Shown: positions 9,465-19,283 of the stretch, one piece after another | How positions within the stretch are numbered: position 1 is the stretch's first letter | Layout: each line of letters opens with the position of its first letter | From: R-RK-3 sp963842775 | GTDB lineage: Bacteria > Pseudomonadota > Alphaproteobacteria > Rhizobiales > Rhodomicrobiaceae | Assembly (NCBI GenBank): GCA_963842775.1 | Contig: CAWJHQ010000011.1 | Span: 248,001-312,000 of the forward strand | Length of the DNA stretch: 64,000 bases | Direction of reading: 5' to 3' | Notes under the pieces: model-generated | Database searches by the model: none | What the model was told of the DNA's origin: nothing | What the model saw: only the letters and a program-made list of their open reading frames with translations | Position numbers and translations under genes: made by a program

Positions 9465-10527
9465 ATGAACCAACGCACGTCCCCCCGACCTGGCGCGCGT
9501 GATCGTCGCCCCTGATCTCCCAATCTGCGAGGCGATGGCGCAGCTCGATGCCGCCGGAACCGGCGCTCTGCTGCTTTGCGAGGCTGACGGAAAGCTCGTC
9601 GGCTCAATGACCGACGGCGACATCCGGCGCGCGATTTTACGAGGTGATCCGCTAACCGGACCCTGCTCAACGATCGCCAGCCTCAAACCGCATACGATCG
9701 AGGAACCTTACACGCGCGCTGCTGCCTTGCAGTATATGGTCGCGGTCGACATCAATCATTTGCCCGTTGTCGATGGAGCGGGCCGTGTGCAAGCCTTTCT
9801 CATGCGGCGCGATCTGGCGCCGGAAGAAGGGCTCGGGATCTCGGCAGTCGTCATGGCGGGAGGGTTCGGGATGCGGCTTCGTCCGCTGACGCAGACCGTG
9901 CCGAAGCCTATGCTGCCGATCGGCAATTCCCCCTTGCTCGAACGCACGATTCTGCAGCTCCGCAATGGGGGCATCCATGACATCAACCTGACGACATATT
10001 ACCTCCCGGATACGATCATCGACCATTTCGGCGATGGTCGGAAGTTCGGTGTCCAGATCAGCTATCATCAGGAGACTCACCCGCGCGGCACGGCGGGAGG
10101 TCTACGGGGGCTGAAGCCGGCATCCGACACATTGCTGGTCATGAACGGCGATATTCTGACCAGCGTTCCTTTCCAGGCCCTCGTCGCGTTCCACCGCTTC
10201 CACCATGCGGATATGACGATCGGCGTGCGCAGCTACGACATTGATGTGCCCTATGGGGTGGTCGAATGCGACGGCATCGACGTGGTGGGCTTGCGCGAAA
10301 AACCCAAGCTCAATTTCTTCATCAACGCCGGAACCTATCTTCTCAATACAAAAATGCTGGAATTCATTCCCGAAGGACAACGATTTGACATGACTGATCT
10401 TATCCAGGTGCTTCTTCAAGGCGGACTTAAGCTCGTAACATTTCCGATACGCGAATATTGGCTCGATATAGGCTGCCCGGAAGATTACGACAAAGCGCAG
10501 GAAGATGCCCGCACGGGAAGGATCTAG
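9465..10527 (+). CDS. CBS-domain sugar-phosphate nucleotidyltransferase, PtmE-like (one extra base in C-run 9481-9486)
   Basis: An N-terminal pair of CBS motifs (ALLLCEADGKLVGSMTDGDIRRA and the INHLPVVDGAGRVQAF region) is fused to a nucleotidyltransferase domain. The latter starts at VVMAGGFGMRLRPLTQTVPKPMLP and has the NGDILT metal-binding aspartate and the FINAGTYLL segment. This CBS-NTP architecture is that of PtmE, the glucosamine-1-phosphate guanylyltransferase of legionaminic acid synthesis in Campylobacter; mannose-1-phosphate guanylyltransferase-like activity is the alternative. GTG 9499 opens the uninterrupted frame, but ATG 9465 fused through the six-C run by dropping one base gives a natural start (MNQRTSPDLARVIV). 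It is followed at once by the SDR gene. Confidence 0.8.
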
Positions 10528-10528
10528 G

Positions 10529-11497
10529 ATGAAAGTTCTGATCACCGGAGGCGCGGGGTATATCGGCTCGGTCCTGGCGCCCGTTCTGCTCGCCGCAGGT
10601 CACGGCGTTCGCGTCATGGACCGATTGGATCACGGTGGTGAGTTGCTGCTCTCCATATGGACGCATCCCGCATTTGAGTTCAGGCGCGCGGACATTCGCG
10701 ACAGCAACGCAATCGCCGAGGCAGTGCGCGGGATCGATGCCGTGGTCCATCTTGCGGCCATCGTTGGCGATCCGGCCGCCGCACGTGATCCGAAAGCGGC
10801 GCGCGCGATCAATCTTACCGCCTCTGAAGAGCTGATCGAGGCCAGCAGGCAAGCCGGGGTAGGGCGCTTCATATTCGCCTCTACCTGCAGCAACTATGGG
10901 CGAATGGAGAGTGATGACGGGTACGTTGATGAAAACTCCGAACTCCGTCCGGTATCGCTCTACGCCGAGACCAAAGTTGCGATCGAGCGCACGCTTCTTG
11001 ACTCGAATGGCTTGAAGGACTGGCATCCCACACCGCTTCGGTTTGCAACCGTGTTCGGGGTCTCGCCGCGCATGCGGTTCGATCTCACCGTAAACGAGTT
11101 CACCATGGAGATGCTGACGAAGAAGCACCTCGTCGTCTTCGGCGAGCAATTCTGGCGGCCATATTTGCATGTTCACGATGCGGCGCGGGCCATCCGGCTC
11201 GTCCTCGAGTTGGATCCCGAACTGGTCAGCGGTCAGGTCTTCAATGTTGGCTCGACCGAACAGAACTATCAGAAACAGACATTGGTAGAACTCATCAAAC
11301 CCTATGCTCCCGATGCCGAGATCGAGTTCGTGCGCAAGCAGGAGGACCCGCGCGACTATCGCGTGTCGTTTGAGCGCATTCGCGAGCGGCTCGGTTTTGC
11401 GATCACGCGAACCGTTCCGGAGGGCATCGATGAGATCGCGCAGTTGGTGAGCGGTGGGATTATCCGCGACTTTTCGGATGGGAAATACCGCAATTGA
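10529..11497 (+). CDS. NAD-dependent epimerase/dehydratase (extended SDR)
   Basis: The 322-residue protein has the extended-SDR dinucleotide motif GGAGYIGS at the N-terminus, the VVHLAAIVGDPA segment, the STCSNYG strand and a YxxxK pair (Tyr145, Lys149 in SLYAETK). Later it shows RFATVFGVSPRMRFDL and a conserved RPYLHVHDAARAI. These place it among nucleotide-sugar epimerases/dehydratases acting on a GDP- or UDP-sugar in the cytoplasm. It does not look like the LegB 4,6-dehydratase subgroup. ATG 10529, one base after the upstream stop and behind GGATCTAG, is the start. Its tight placement between the PtmE-like and LegC-like genes suggests that all three act on the same activated sugar. Confidence 0.85.
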   Translation: MKVLITGGAGYIGSVLAPVLLAAGHGVRVMDRLDHGGELLLSIWTHPAFEFRRADIRDSNAIAEAVRGIDAVVHLAAIVGDPAAARDPKAARAINLTASEELIEASRQAGVGRFIFASTCSNYGRMESDDGYVDENSELRPVSLYAETKVAIERTLLDSNGLKDWHPTPLRFATVFGVSPRMRFDLTVNEFTMEMLTKKHLVVFGEQFWRPYLHVHDAARAIRLVLELDPELVSGQVFNVGSTEQNYQKQTLVELIKPYAPDAEIEFVRKQEDPRDYRVSFERIRERLGFAITRTVPEGIDEIAQLVSGGIIRDFSDGKYRN

Positions 11498-11499
11498 AC

Positions 11500-12705
11500 A
11501 TGATTGAGAAACCGACAGCGCGTCTGGAACGATCGAAGCCGTTCATTCCGTTGTCAGTCCCGCACATCGTGGGCAATGAATGGGCCTATGTGAAGGACTG
11601 CCTGGACACAGGTTGGGTTTCGTCCGCGGGCTCATATGTTGATCGTTTCGAGCGCGATATTGCCGCGCGTGTCGGGCGAAGGTTCGGTGTTGCGGCAGTC
11701 AACGGCACTTCGGCGCTGCATACGGCATTGCTGGTGGCCGGAGTGGCGGAGAATGACGATGTGCTGGTTTCGGCGCTGACATTCGTCGCTCCCGTCAATG
11801 CCATCCGGTACGTGGGTGCGTGGCCGGTGTTTATCGATGCGGAGGCGCCTCATTGCCAAATGGATGCCGCGGCCGTGTCGGGTTTCCTGGAAACGCAATG
11901 TGAGCTCCGCGAAGGGAAACTCGTCAATGTCCGTACCGGGCGCCGTGTGTCCGCGATCATCCCCGTCCATGTCCTCGGACATGCCGCCGATATGGATGCG
12001 ATCGGCGCGATCGCGCGCCGTTACGGTCTGACGGTTATCGAGGATGCAAGCGAGGCGCTCGGTACGCTTTACAAGGGTGAGCCGGTCGGCGGGCGGGGTG
12101 ACATTGCGTGCTTCAGCTTCAACGGCAACAAGATCATAACATGCGGCGGCGGTGGAATGCTGGTCACCGACAATGAGGATTGGGCAAAGAAGGCCAAATA
12201 TCTCACGACCCAGGCAAAGGATGATCCCGTCGAATATCATCACAGCGCGATCGGTTATAATTATCGCCTGACCAATGTCGCCGCGGCAATCGGCTGCGCC
12301 CAGCTTGAGCAGCTTGACCCGTATGTCGCCGACAAGCGAAGGATTGCCGCCAACTACCGCCAGGGATTGCGCGACGTGCCCGGCATCACCCCCATGTGTG
12401 AGCCGGATTGGTGCACGAGCACCTTTTGGATGTACACCATTCGCGTCGATCACGAAGCATTCGGTTTGAGCGCGCGTCAGCTGCTCAAGTCCCTTGAGAG
12501 CGAGCGAATTCAGACGCGTCCGCTGTGGCAACCGATGCATCGCACAGATGCGCACCGGCCTACGCCGGCCATTACGCTTGAAGTTGCAGAAGGGTTAGCG
12601 GAGTGCAGCCTTTCGTTGCCGTGTTCCGTTGGACTCAGCGAGGCTGACCAGTGGCGCGTTATTGAAGCGATAAGAACGGCGGGCGGTAGGATGCGCAAAT
12701 CATGA
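11500..12705 (+). CDS. legC: LegC-family PLP-dependent nucleotide-sugar aminotransferase
   Basis: This is a DegT/DnrJ/EryC1-type aminotransferase of about 401 residues. Features typical of the LegC subgroup are the opening FIPLSVPHIVGNEW, the segment DTGWVSSAGSYVDRFE, NGTSALHTALLVAGV and TFVAPVNAIRYVGA. The likely Schiff-base lysine is Lys211 in FNGNKIITCGGGGM, after EDASEALG. The enzyme should transfer an amino group to a 4-keto nucleotide sugar, a step in legionaminic-type sugar synthesis. A TTG at 11494 could also start translation; ATG 11500 is preferred. The stop overlaps the next start (ATGA), indicating translational coupling. The family is secure; the substrate is inferred. Confidence 0.85.
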   Translation: MIEKPTARLERSKPFIPLSVPHIVGNEWAYVKDCLDTGWVSSAGSYVDRFERDIAARVGRRFGVAAVNGTSALHTALLVAGVAENDDVLVSALTFVAPVNAIRYVGAWPVFIDAEAPHCQMDAAAVSGFLETQCELREGKLVNVRTGRRVSAIIPVHVLGHAADMDAIGAIARRYGLTVIEDASEALGTLYKGEPVGGRGDIACFSFNGNKIITCGGGGMLVTDNEDWAKKAKYLTTQAKDDPVEYHHSAIGYNYRLTNVAAAIGCAQLEQLDPYVADKRRIAANYRQGLRDVPGITPMCEPDWCTSTFWMYTIRVDHEAFGLSARQLLKSLESERIQTRPLWQPMHRTDAHRPTPAITLEVAEGLAECSLSLPCSVGLSEADQWRVIEAIRTAGGRMRKS

Positions 12706-13438
12706 ACCGCGGCAAAGACAGCGTGCGTTCTACCGTTGCGATCATACCGGCTCGCGGCGGCTCGAAGCGGCTTGCGGGCAAAAACATCATCGAGATCGGC
12801 GGCCGGCCCATGGTCGCATGGACGATCGATGCGGCGATTGCGTCGGGAGAGTTCGACCGCGTCATCGTCAGCACCGATGATCCGGCCATCTGCGGAAATC
12901 GCACGCCAATGGGGAGCGGAGGTCCCGTTCCTGCGCGATCGCGCGGCGGATGATTATGTTCCGGTCAGCGACGCCACCATCGCCGCCCTCGATCAGCTCG
13001 AACATTACGACGGCACCCGCCCCCACACCGTCGTGCAGCTGATGCCGAACTGCCCGATGCGCGGGGCCGAGCGAAATCACCAGCGCGCTCGAGAGGTTCC
13101 GCGAGCAGGATGTCGACGCCCTCATCAGCTGCTTCCGCCTTGGCTGGATGAATCCATGGTGGGCCGTCACGCTCGATCAGGGGGGATGCCCGAAGCCGGT
13201 CTTTCCCGAGGCGCTGGCAAAACGCTCGCAGGATTTGCCAAGCCTTTACTGCCCGAGCGGCGCCATATGGATCGCCAAGGCCGAGGCACTGCGCCGCGCG
13301 GGAACGTTCTATGCGCCGGGGCACACATTCTTTCCGATCCCATGGCAATCGGCCGTCGACATCGACGATTGCGATGACCTCGAATTTGCCGAGGTGGTCT
13401 GGTCGCTGCGACATCGCGAGAAACAGCTTGCAGTCTGA
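12702..13438 (+). CDS. Acylneuraminate cytidylyltransferase family protein (two extra bases, 12894 and 13072)
   Basis: Removing one base at 12894 (in TGCGGAAATC) and one at 13072 (in GAGCGAAATC) yields a continuous 244-residue protein. It has the family N-terminus VAIIPARGGSKRLAGKNI, then STDDPAICEIARQWGAEVPF, QLMPNCPMRGAEEITSALE and a C-terminal AVDIDDCDDLEFAE. Such enzymes activate nonulosonic acids (sialic, legionaminic, pseudaminic) as CMP-sugars. Homology resumes in the +1 frame at each site without loss of residues. Start and stop junctions with neighbours (ATGA overlap upstream, ten bases downstream) remain intact, so I treat it as a real gene with probable sequence errors; a true pseudogene is the alternative. 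Confidence 0.8.
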
Positions 13439-13448
13439 TCCGCCCGAC

Positions 13449-14784
13449 ATGCATCCGCTGATGCTTCCCGCCGAGCCGATGCATCGATGGGCGACGGATC
13501 TGTTCCCGATTCACCGGAGCCTGACGGGGGAGGGCGTCCGGCAGACCCTCGCCTATCTCCAGGACCTTTTGCCCGGCCTGCGGGTCGAGAGCGTCGCCTC
13601 GGGCACACGCGCATTCGACTGGACCGTCCCGGACGAATGGACCGTCCGCGCCGCATCGATCACGCATGAAAGCGGTGAGCGCGTGGCCGATATCGCCGAT
13701 CACACGCTGCATCTGATGGGTTATTCGGTGCCGGTGGATGCGACGCTTCCGCTGGACGCGCTTCAAGAGCATCTGCATTCGCTGCCCGAGCAGCCCGATG
13801 CGATCCCTTACGTCACCTCGTATTACGAACGTCGCTGGGGCTTCTGCATGGCGCACCGGAAACGGGTCCAGCTCAAGCCGGGGCTCTACCGCGTGCGGAT
13901 CGACACGGATTTGTCGCCCGGCGTGATGAACTACGGCGAGTTGATCCTGCCCGGCTCGGATACGAGCGAGATACTGCTATCGACCTATATCTGCCACCCA
14001 TCGATGGCCAACAACGAGTTGTCCGGCCCGGTCGTAACGGCCGCTTTGGCCCGGTGGCTGGCCCGGCTTCCCGCGCGCCGCTATCACATACAGGATCGTC
14101 TTCGTGCCGGAGACGATCGGCTCGCTTGTCTATTTGTCACGCCATCTGAAGGCGATGCGGAGGAACATGATCGCGGGCTTCGTCGTCACCTGCGTCGGGG
14201 ATGAGCGGACCTATTCGCTGATGCCGTCGCGTCAGGGCGATACGCTGGCCGACCGCGCCGCCCGTGCCGCGCTCAAGGGCTTCGCCGAGCCGTACACGGA
14301 ATATTCGTTCCTCGAACGCGGCAGCGACGAGCGGCAATATTGCTCGCCCCGCGCCGACCTGCCGGTCGCCTCCATCATGCGGTCGAAATACGGGACCTTC
14401 CCGGAATATCACACCTCGCTCGACGATCTTTCCTTCGTGACGCAACAGGGTCTGGAGGGCGCTTTGCGCGTCTATCAGCGCTGCCTTTGGACGCTGGAGC
14501 ACAACGAGACTTACCGCGCGACCTGCGTGGGCGAGCCGCAACTCGTCCGGCACGGTCTTATGTCCGGGGCCAGCCACAAGGGGACCGCGATCGAGCCGCG
14601 ACGGCTGCTCGATATCCTGGCCTATGCGGATGGAACCCGCGATCTCATCGCGATCGCGGAGACGATCGGCATCGACGTCGTGGAGTGTGCCAACCTTGCC
14701 CAGATGCTGCTTGAACGCGGACTTTTAGAGATCGCCGGGAGCGGCACGAAAGGCGGTTCGGGGAGCGCGACAGTGCCATGCTAG
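13449..14784 (+). CDS. DUF4910/DUF2172 aminopeptidase-like protein with C-terminal winged helix (one extra base at 14085)
   Basis: After removing the extra C at 14085 (CGCTATCACATAC) the protein has about 444 residues. The architecture is a DUF4910-type M28-like aminopeptidase fold with inserted DUF2172 domain, followed by a winged-helix tail (IEPRRLLDILAYADGTRDLIAIA). Putative metal ligands are the His of YICHPSM, the Glu of VPETIGS, the acidic pair in GSDERQYC and the His of FPEYHTSLDD. These proteins recur in surface-polysaccharide and nonulosonic-acid clusters; their reaction is not established, and they may hydrolyse a non-peptide amide. It lies directly after the CMP-sugar synthetase and overlaps the next gene. 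The family assignment rests on recalled domain patterns. Confidence 0.75.
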
Positions 14785-16566
14785 ATCCTGCGCGGAAGGC
14801 CATGCGACGCATTCACATCATCGAGACCGGCTTGCAGGCCACTCCGCCTGACGACGCGGTCGGTCTCATGTTCGAATGCGCGCCCGATGCATCGTTCGGC
14901 GTCCAATCCCCCCGCAGCTTCGGCCTCACCGAATTGCTGGGCGATTTCGATGATCTCAAGGATCATGCCAACGCTTTGGCGAGCATGCTGCTCGAAGCCG
15001 AGCCGAAGTTGCGCGGTATCCAGCAGCTCGGGATTTTCCGCGAACGCGTCATCGCCGAAATTCAGACAGCACTCGCCACCCAGCATCTTGAGCGAAAGCT
15101 GCGAGACGAAGAGATAATCGAGGTCTGTTTTGCAGCTGGTTCACAGCTTGCGGCTGGATTCGAAAGCCTCCAGCAACGGCTTCCGCCGGAACAGCAGCTA
15201 TCGGTAAGCGCCGCCACAAGGTCAGGGCGCTATCAGACATTGCTGAACGGCATGCGGCGTCTGCAGGGAGCGGGCTTTTCGGCCGGGGCCTTGGCAGACG
15301 AATTTTTCACCGTCATCAACAGGCTCGATCCATACCGGCGGTGGAGGCCATCAGCTTCGCGCCGCACCATGTGGGCGCCGGATGAGATCTGGTTCTATAC
15401 CACGGCTTACACTTTCACTGCCGCCGGGCTGCTTTACGAACCCTACTTTCCGGCTCCGTTTCGCTTCCTGGTTGAAAACCGCAGAACGGGTGGCCGTGCT
15501 CTGGCCGCGCAATCCCGCCCCTTCGTCGATCTCTACGAATTCGCCCGCGCTTCGATGGCGCCGCGAAACGACGAAGTGAGCGCGGCAAGGCGCGCTATCG
15601 AAACCCACATCCGATCGGTGCCGTTGCGCGGTCAGGACGCGCTGGCAAGGGATCTGTTCTTGCGGAGCCCCTTCATGGCGCAATTCTGGGCGCGTCATCT
15701 GCCCGAAGGGTTGTTTGCCACCTCGCTGTTCGAGGAATGGGTCGAGCGCACTCGGCCGAAGGCGCTGGTCACCGGGAATTACGTCTTCGAGGGCTACGCC
15801 ATGCAGGCCGCCCAACGGCATGGCATTCCGTCAATTACGCTCCAGCACGGCCTGTTCATCGACTATTGCCAGTACATAATTCCGGCTGCCGACGCCTTTA
15901 TCGTAAGAGGACAGTTCTGGAAGGATTTCCTTCCTCGCGACGCCGCTGCGAAGGCTCTGGTACTCAACCCTCCCGAGGACCAAAAGTGTGGTGAGCTTCA
16001 CGCCCCCTTCGCGGCGGACGGCACTCATCTTCCTCACCGCCCCCTATATTCTGCCGTTCTGGAACGAAGCCGAGATCGATGAAATCCTCGGTGTGGTGCT
16101 GAAAGCTGCGGAGAATGCCGGTCTGGAGTTGATTGTACGAGTCCATCCGATGGATTCGGTCGCCGCCTATGAGCAGCGGATCCGCCGTCTCCGGCCCGAT
16201 CCGCGGATCAAGATCTCGTTCAGCCAGGGGCCGGGACTGGACGCGGTGCTGGCTCGCTCCCGCCTCGCCGTCACTTACTTTTCGACGATCTTCCAGGATT
16301 GTCTCCGGCACCAGGTGCCGATCGTCAGCCTCGGCTGGCATGATTTCGCGCCGAAAAAGCTCATGGAAAAGCATCGCATATTTCATTTCGCGAACAGTAT
16401 TCGAGAGCTTGAAAGCCTCATTGCGGCAGGCGTCTCGGGAGAGCTGCCCAGCGGGAGCAGCATCGAGCCGTTCCTCGCATCCAGCCATCCCGACGATATC
16501 CGCGACGCTATTCTTGGGGCGCTCAACGCGTCTCGATCAACACCACAACTGCAAGCAACATCATGA
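14778..16566 (+). CDS. Predicted GT-B-type surface polysaccharide transferase (one extra base near 15987)
   Basis: Two frames join at 15987 (AAGTGTGGTG) when one base is dropped, giving about 595 residues. The N-terminal ~330 residues are helical and unrecognised. The second half looks like a GT-B nucleotide-binding region: ALVTGNYVFEGYAMQAAQRHGIPSITLQHGLF recalls the QHG motif of TagF/Kdo-transferase-like capsule proteins, followed by LELIVRVHPMDS and ARSRLAVTYFSTIFQDC. It probably transfers a sugar or polyol phosphate during repeat-unit synthesis in the cytoplasm. It overlaps DUF4910 by seven bases and the next glycosyltransferase by four. The function is inferred from fold-level motifs only. 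Confidence 0.6.
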
Positions 16567-17690
16567 ACGCACAAGCACAGCGACGCATTATCGTCCCCCG
16601 GCTGATGGACGAAGGGAACCTCAACGCCCAGGTTCTCAATGCGAAGGCCATGCTGTCTCGCTTTCAAAATCCTCGCGGCCGCTGGTTCGCGCCATATTAT
16701 GATAATCCCGTCCCTGCGGCCCGGGCCAATCCGCGCGTGCGGCTCATCCGTCTACTGCGCCGGCATTTATGGCCCTTCCACATGGTTGGGCACTATTTGC
16801 GACCCGCCGATGCTATCTTTTACGCGAACAAGGAATGGATGGACGATTGGGGACTTCGGCTTCGCGCGCTTACCGGCCGCAAGGTGCCCCTGATCGTGAC
16901 GCTGGAAGGTATTGTCGGCGACGAAGCGCGCGAGCGCATGCTCAGTGACTATGTAGGGCACCCCGTCCACTGTTTCAGGTGCGATCCCAAAGTCCTGGTG
17001 ACGACCGATCAGGTCTATCATCAGGCGGACCACGTGATCGCCATCAGCCCTTTCCTGCAGCGCATCGGGCGCAAACTCTACGGCGACAAGGTTTCCGCGC
17101 TTCCGCTCGGCGTCGAGAAGGACTTCACTCCGCCTGAAAGCCGCGCCGCTAAGGCCAGACCGGTCATTCTCGGGGCCGGCAGCGTCAACGCACGCAAGCG
17201 AGTGACCGCCCTGATTGAGCTTGCCGTCCTTTATCCGCAGGCGGATTTCAAATGGTTCGGCGATGGACCCGATCTCCCGGCGTTACGCGCGCTGGTGACC
17301 AATAGAGGCATCAGGAATTTCGAGCTTGCGGGTTCACGGCCCCCCGCTGAGCTAGCCGACGCTTTTCGTGAAGCCGATATCTTCGTGCAGACATCCTGGG
17401 CCGAAGGCGTGCCCAAGGTCGTGCAGGAGGCCGCCGCGTGCGGGTTGCCAATCGTGCTGTTCGGCTTCTACGAGGCGCCCTCGGTTAAACATGAGATCAA
17501 TGGCTATGTGGCCTGGAGCGACGATAAGCTGGTCCGTTACGTCGGAGCGCTGATCGATGATCCGGTGCGCCGCGAGCGGATGGGTGCCGAGAGTGCCCGG
17601 CTCGCGCGAGGCTGGACGTGGGACGTCGTGGCGCCCGAATGGGAAGCCCGGATTCTCGATATTGTGGATCAGTATGCCTCCGCGCGGTAA
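16563..17690 (+). CDS. Glycosyltransferase family 4 protein
   Basis: The 375-residue protein has a GT-B fold with the C-terminal GT4 signature. It shows ILGAGSVNARKRVTALIELA, WFGDGPDLPALRALV and the E-x7-E type motif in EGVPKVVQEAAACGLPIV, the nucleotide-sugar-binding acidic region. The N-terminal half holds the acceptor domain (YANKEWMDDW, VTLEGIVGDEARERM). It should add one sugar to the lipid-linked repeat unit on the cytoplasmic face. Its start overlaps the upstream stop (ATGA). Donor and linkage are unknown. Confidence 0.85.
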   Translation: MNAQAQRRIIVPRLMDEGNLNAQVLNAKAMLSRFQNPRGRWFAPYYDNPVPAARANPRVRLIRLLRRHLWPFHMVGHYLRPADAIFYANKEWMDDWGLRLRALTGRKVPLIVTLEGIVGDEARERMLSDYVGHPVHCFRCDPKVLVTTDQVYHQADHVIAISPFLQRIGRKLYGDKVSALPLGVEKDFTPPESRAAKARPVILGAGSVNARKRVTALIELAVLYPQADFKWFGDGPDLPALRALVTNRGIRNFELAGSRPPAELADAFREADIFVQTSWAEGVPKVVQEAAACGLPIVLFGFYEAPSVKHEINGYVAWSDDKLVRYVGALIDDPVRRERMGAESARLARGWTWDVVAPEWEARILDIVDQYASAR

Positions 17691-17762
17691 CGCAATCGCG
17701 GCAATCCCGCCCCTGCGCTCGCAAGCCGTCACCATGCACCCAGTGAAACAGCGAAGCCCCGC

Positions 17763-19283
17763 GTGATCCCGAGCCAAGACAAGATAGCCAATGTCCTCGG
17801 CGGGCAGACCGTGTTTGTGTTCTTCGGCTACATCTTCACATTCGCCGTCGGCTTGCCGCTGCAAATCTACGTCGCCCGCAATTTAGGGCCGACGAATCTC
17901 GGTGTCTTCAGCTTGCTTGAGGCCACGTTCGGCGTCGTGTCAGGTTTGCTCGCTTTTGGGCTCGCGCCCACCGTCGTCAAGTTCATTCCCCAGCATCTTT
18001 CCCGGGGCGAACACACTTGCATCCGGACACTGGTCTTGCGGGGGGTGGTCATCCTCGTCTGCGCTGGAATTGGCGCGGTCATACTGACGGCAATTGCGCT
18101 CCGGCTGGGCGTTCCCGCCTGGATCGGCGCGGATGTACCGACCGTGCTCGTGCTGCTGATGTCGCTGCTGATCCCGCTCGGCTTGTTGAACTTCTTTCTG
18201 CAGCAAGGGCTTAGGGGGTTTCTCGATCTGCGCTATGTCGTCCTCGGCGGATCGGTGTTGCAGCTCTCCGTCAAGGCCCTGATTGCCGTCATCCTCATTC
18301 ATCTCGGTTTCGGACTGCTTGGCTGGGTTTGGGCGACCATCCTTGCGGTGTTCGCTGCGGTCCTCTGGATGGCCAAGGGATTATGGCACAAATGCACCGA
18401 TCTCCCGCCGGATGCGCCAGGTATCCCGGCGTCGCACGCCTCGGCATGGCGCTCCTTCGCATTGGTGCAGTATACCGGCTCGCTGGTAGGGATCGGCTCT
18501 AGCTTCGCGGACAGATTTCTGCTCGGCTGGGCGGCGGGCGCCGCAGTCGTTGGAACCTATGCCGTCGTGCTGCAGCTTCAGAGCATCCCGCGCATGTTGC
18601 TGAATATGCTGCTCAGCGTAGCCGCTCCGATGCTGTCCTCGGCAAATGCAGGGGATGACAAGGCCCGGCGGCAACACATCTATCATCTGACGACGGACTG
18701 GTCTGTCCGCTGCGCGCTGCCGTTGATGATCTTCGTCATCCTGTTCGCCGATAGCATCCTTCTTCTCTACGGACCGGAGTTTATGGAGCGAGGCCATCTG
18801 GCGCTGTTGATTGCCATCGTCACGCAAACCATCAACCTTTTCGTCGGTCCGATTGGAACCGTCCTCACAATGAGCGGTCAGGAGAGGGCCGTGCTCAGAT
18901 TGTCCGTCTACCAACAGGTCATCGCGCTCTCAACGCTCGTGGTGCTGGTTCCGCCACTCGGTATTCTGGGTGTCGTTCTCAGCCAGGCCTGCGCAACCAT
19001 TTTCATCAACGTAGCGGAACTGTCGCTCGCCCGTAACCGCATCGGTTCGCAGTGGTGGGATCCGCGTTATCGGTTGTGGCTTTTGCCCTCGCTGATCACG
19101 CTCGTGGCGGGGGTCACGCTGCGCAGGCTTATTGGTCAAGACGCCGCCCCGCTGCTGCTTATCGCCAGTCTTGTGTCCCTCGCCTGCCTGTTTCATGTGG
19201 TGTCCCTGCTGCAAGGTTTACACGACGATGACCGGGACCTCCTGCAATGGCTTTACGGCCGGTTAGGATGGCATAGGGCATGA
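17763..19283 (+). CDS. Wzx-type polysaccharide repeat-unit flippase
   Basis: This 506-residue integral membrane protein has 12-14 predicted hydrophobic segments spread over its full length and a MATE/MOP-superfamily pattern. Near the N-terminus it reads GYIFTFAVGLPLQIYVARNLGPTNLGVFSLLEA, broken here into its two parts by a short loop; charged cytoplasmic loops such as HQRSRGEHTC-like segments separate later helices. Flippases of this type move undecaprenyl-linked repeat units across the inner membrane. Translation appears to start at GTG 17763; no in-frame ATG is better placed. The four-base overlap with the FemAB-like gene indicates coupling. With the O-antigen-ligase-like gene at 23776 it defines a Wzx/Wzy-type pathway. 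Confidence 0.85.
   Translation: MIPSQDKIANVLGGQTVFVFFGYIFTFAVGLPLQIYVARNLGPTNLGVFSLLEATFGVVSGLLAFGLAPTVVKFIPQHLSRGEHTCIRTLVLRGVVILVCAGIGAVILTAIALRLGVPAWIGADVPTVLVLLMSLLIPLGLLNFFLQQGLRGFLDLRYVVLGGSVLQLSVKALIAVILIHLGFGLLGWVWATILAVFAAVLWMAKGLWHKCTDLPPDAPGIPASHASAWRSFALVQYTGSLVGIGSSFADRFLLGWAAGAAVVGTYAVVLQLQSIPRMLLNMLLSVAAPMLSSANAGDDKARRQHIYHLTTDWSVRCALPLMIFVILFADSILLLYGPEFMERGHLALLIAIVTQTINLFVGPIGTVLTMSGQERAVLRLSVYQQVIALSTLVVLVPPLGILGVVLSQACATIFINVAELSLARNRIGSQWWDPRYRLWLLPSLITLVAGVTLRRLIGQDAAPLLLIASLVSLACLFHVVSLLQGLHDDDRDLLQWLYGRLGWHRA

Noticed and set aside
11632..12555. Open frame opposite the aminotransferase gene
   Set aside because: Antisense shadow of a gene with clear LegC motifs.
12736..13377. 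Separate protein in the second frame of the CMP-sugar synthetase
   Set aside because: Only the central part carries family residues; it is the middle portion of the frameshifted gene, not an independent protein.
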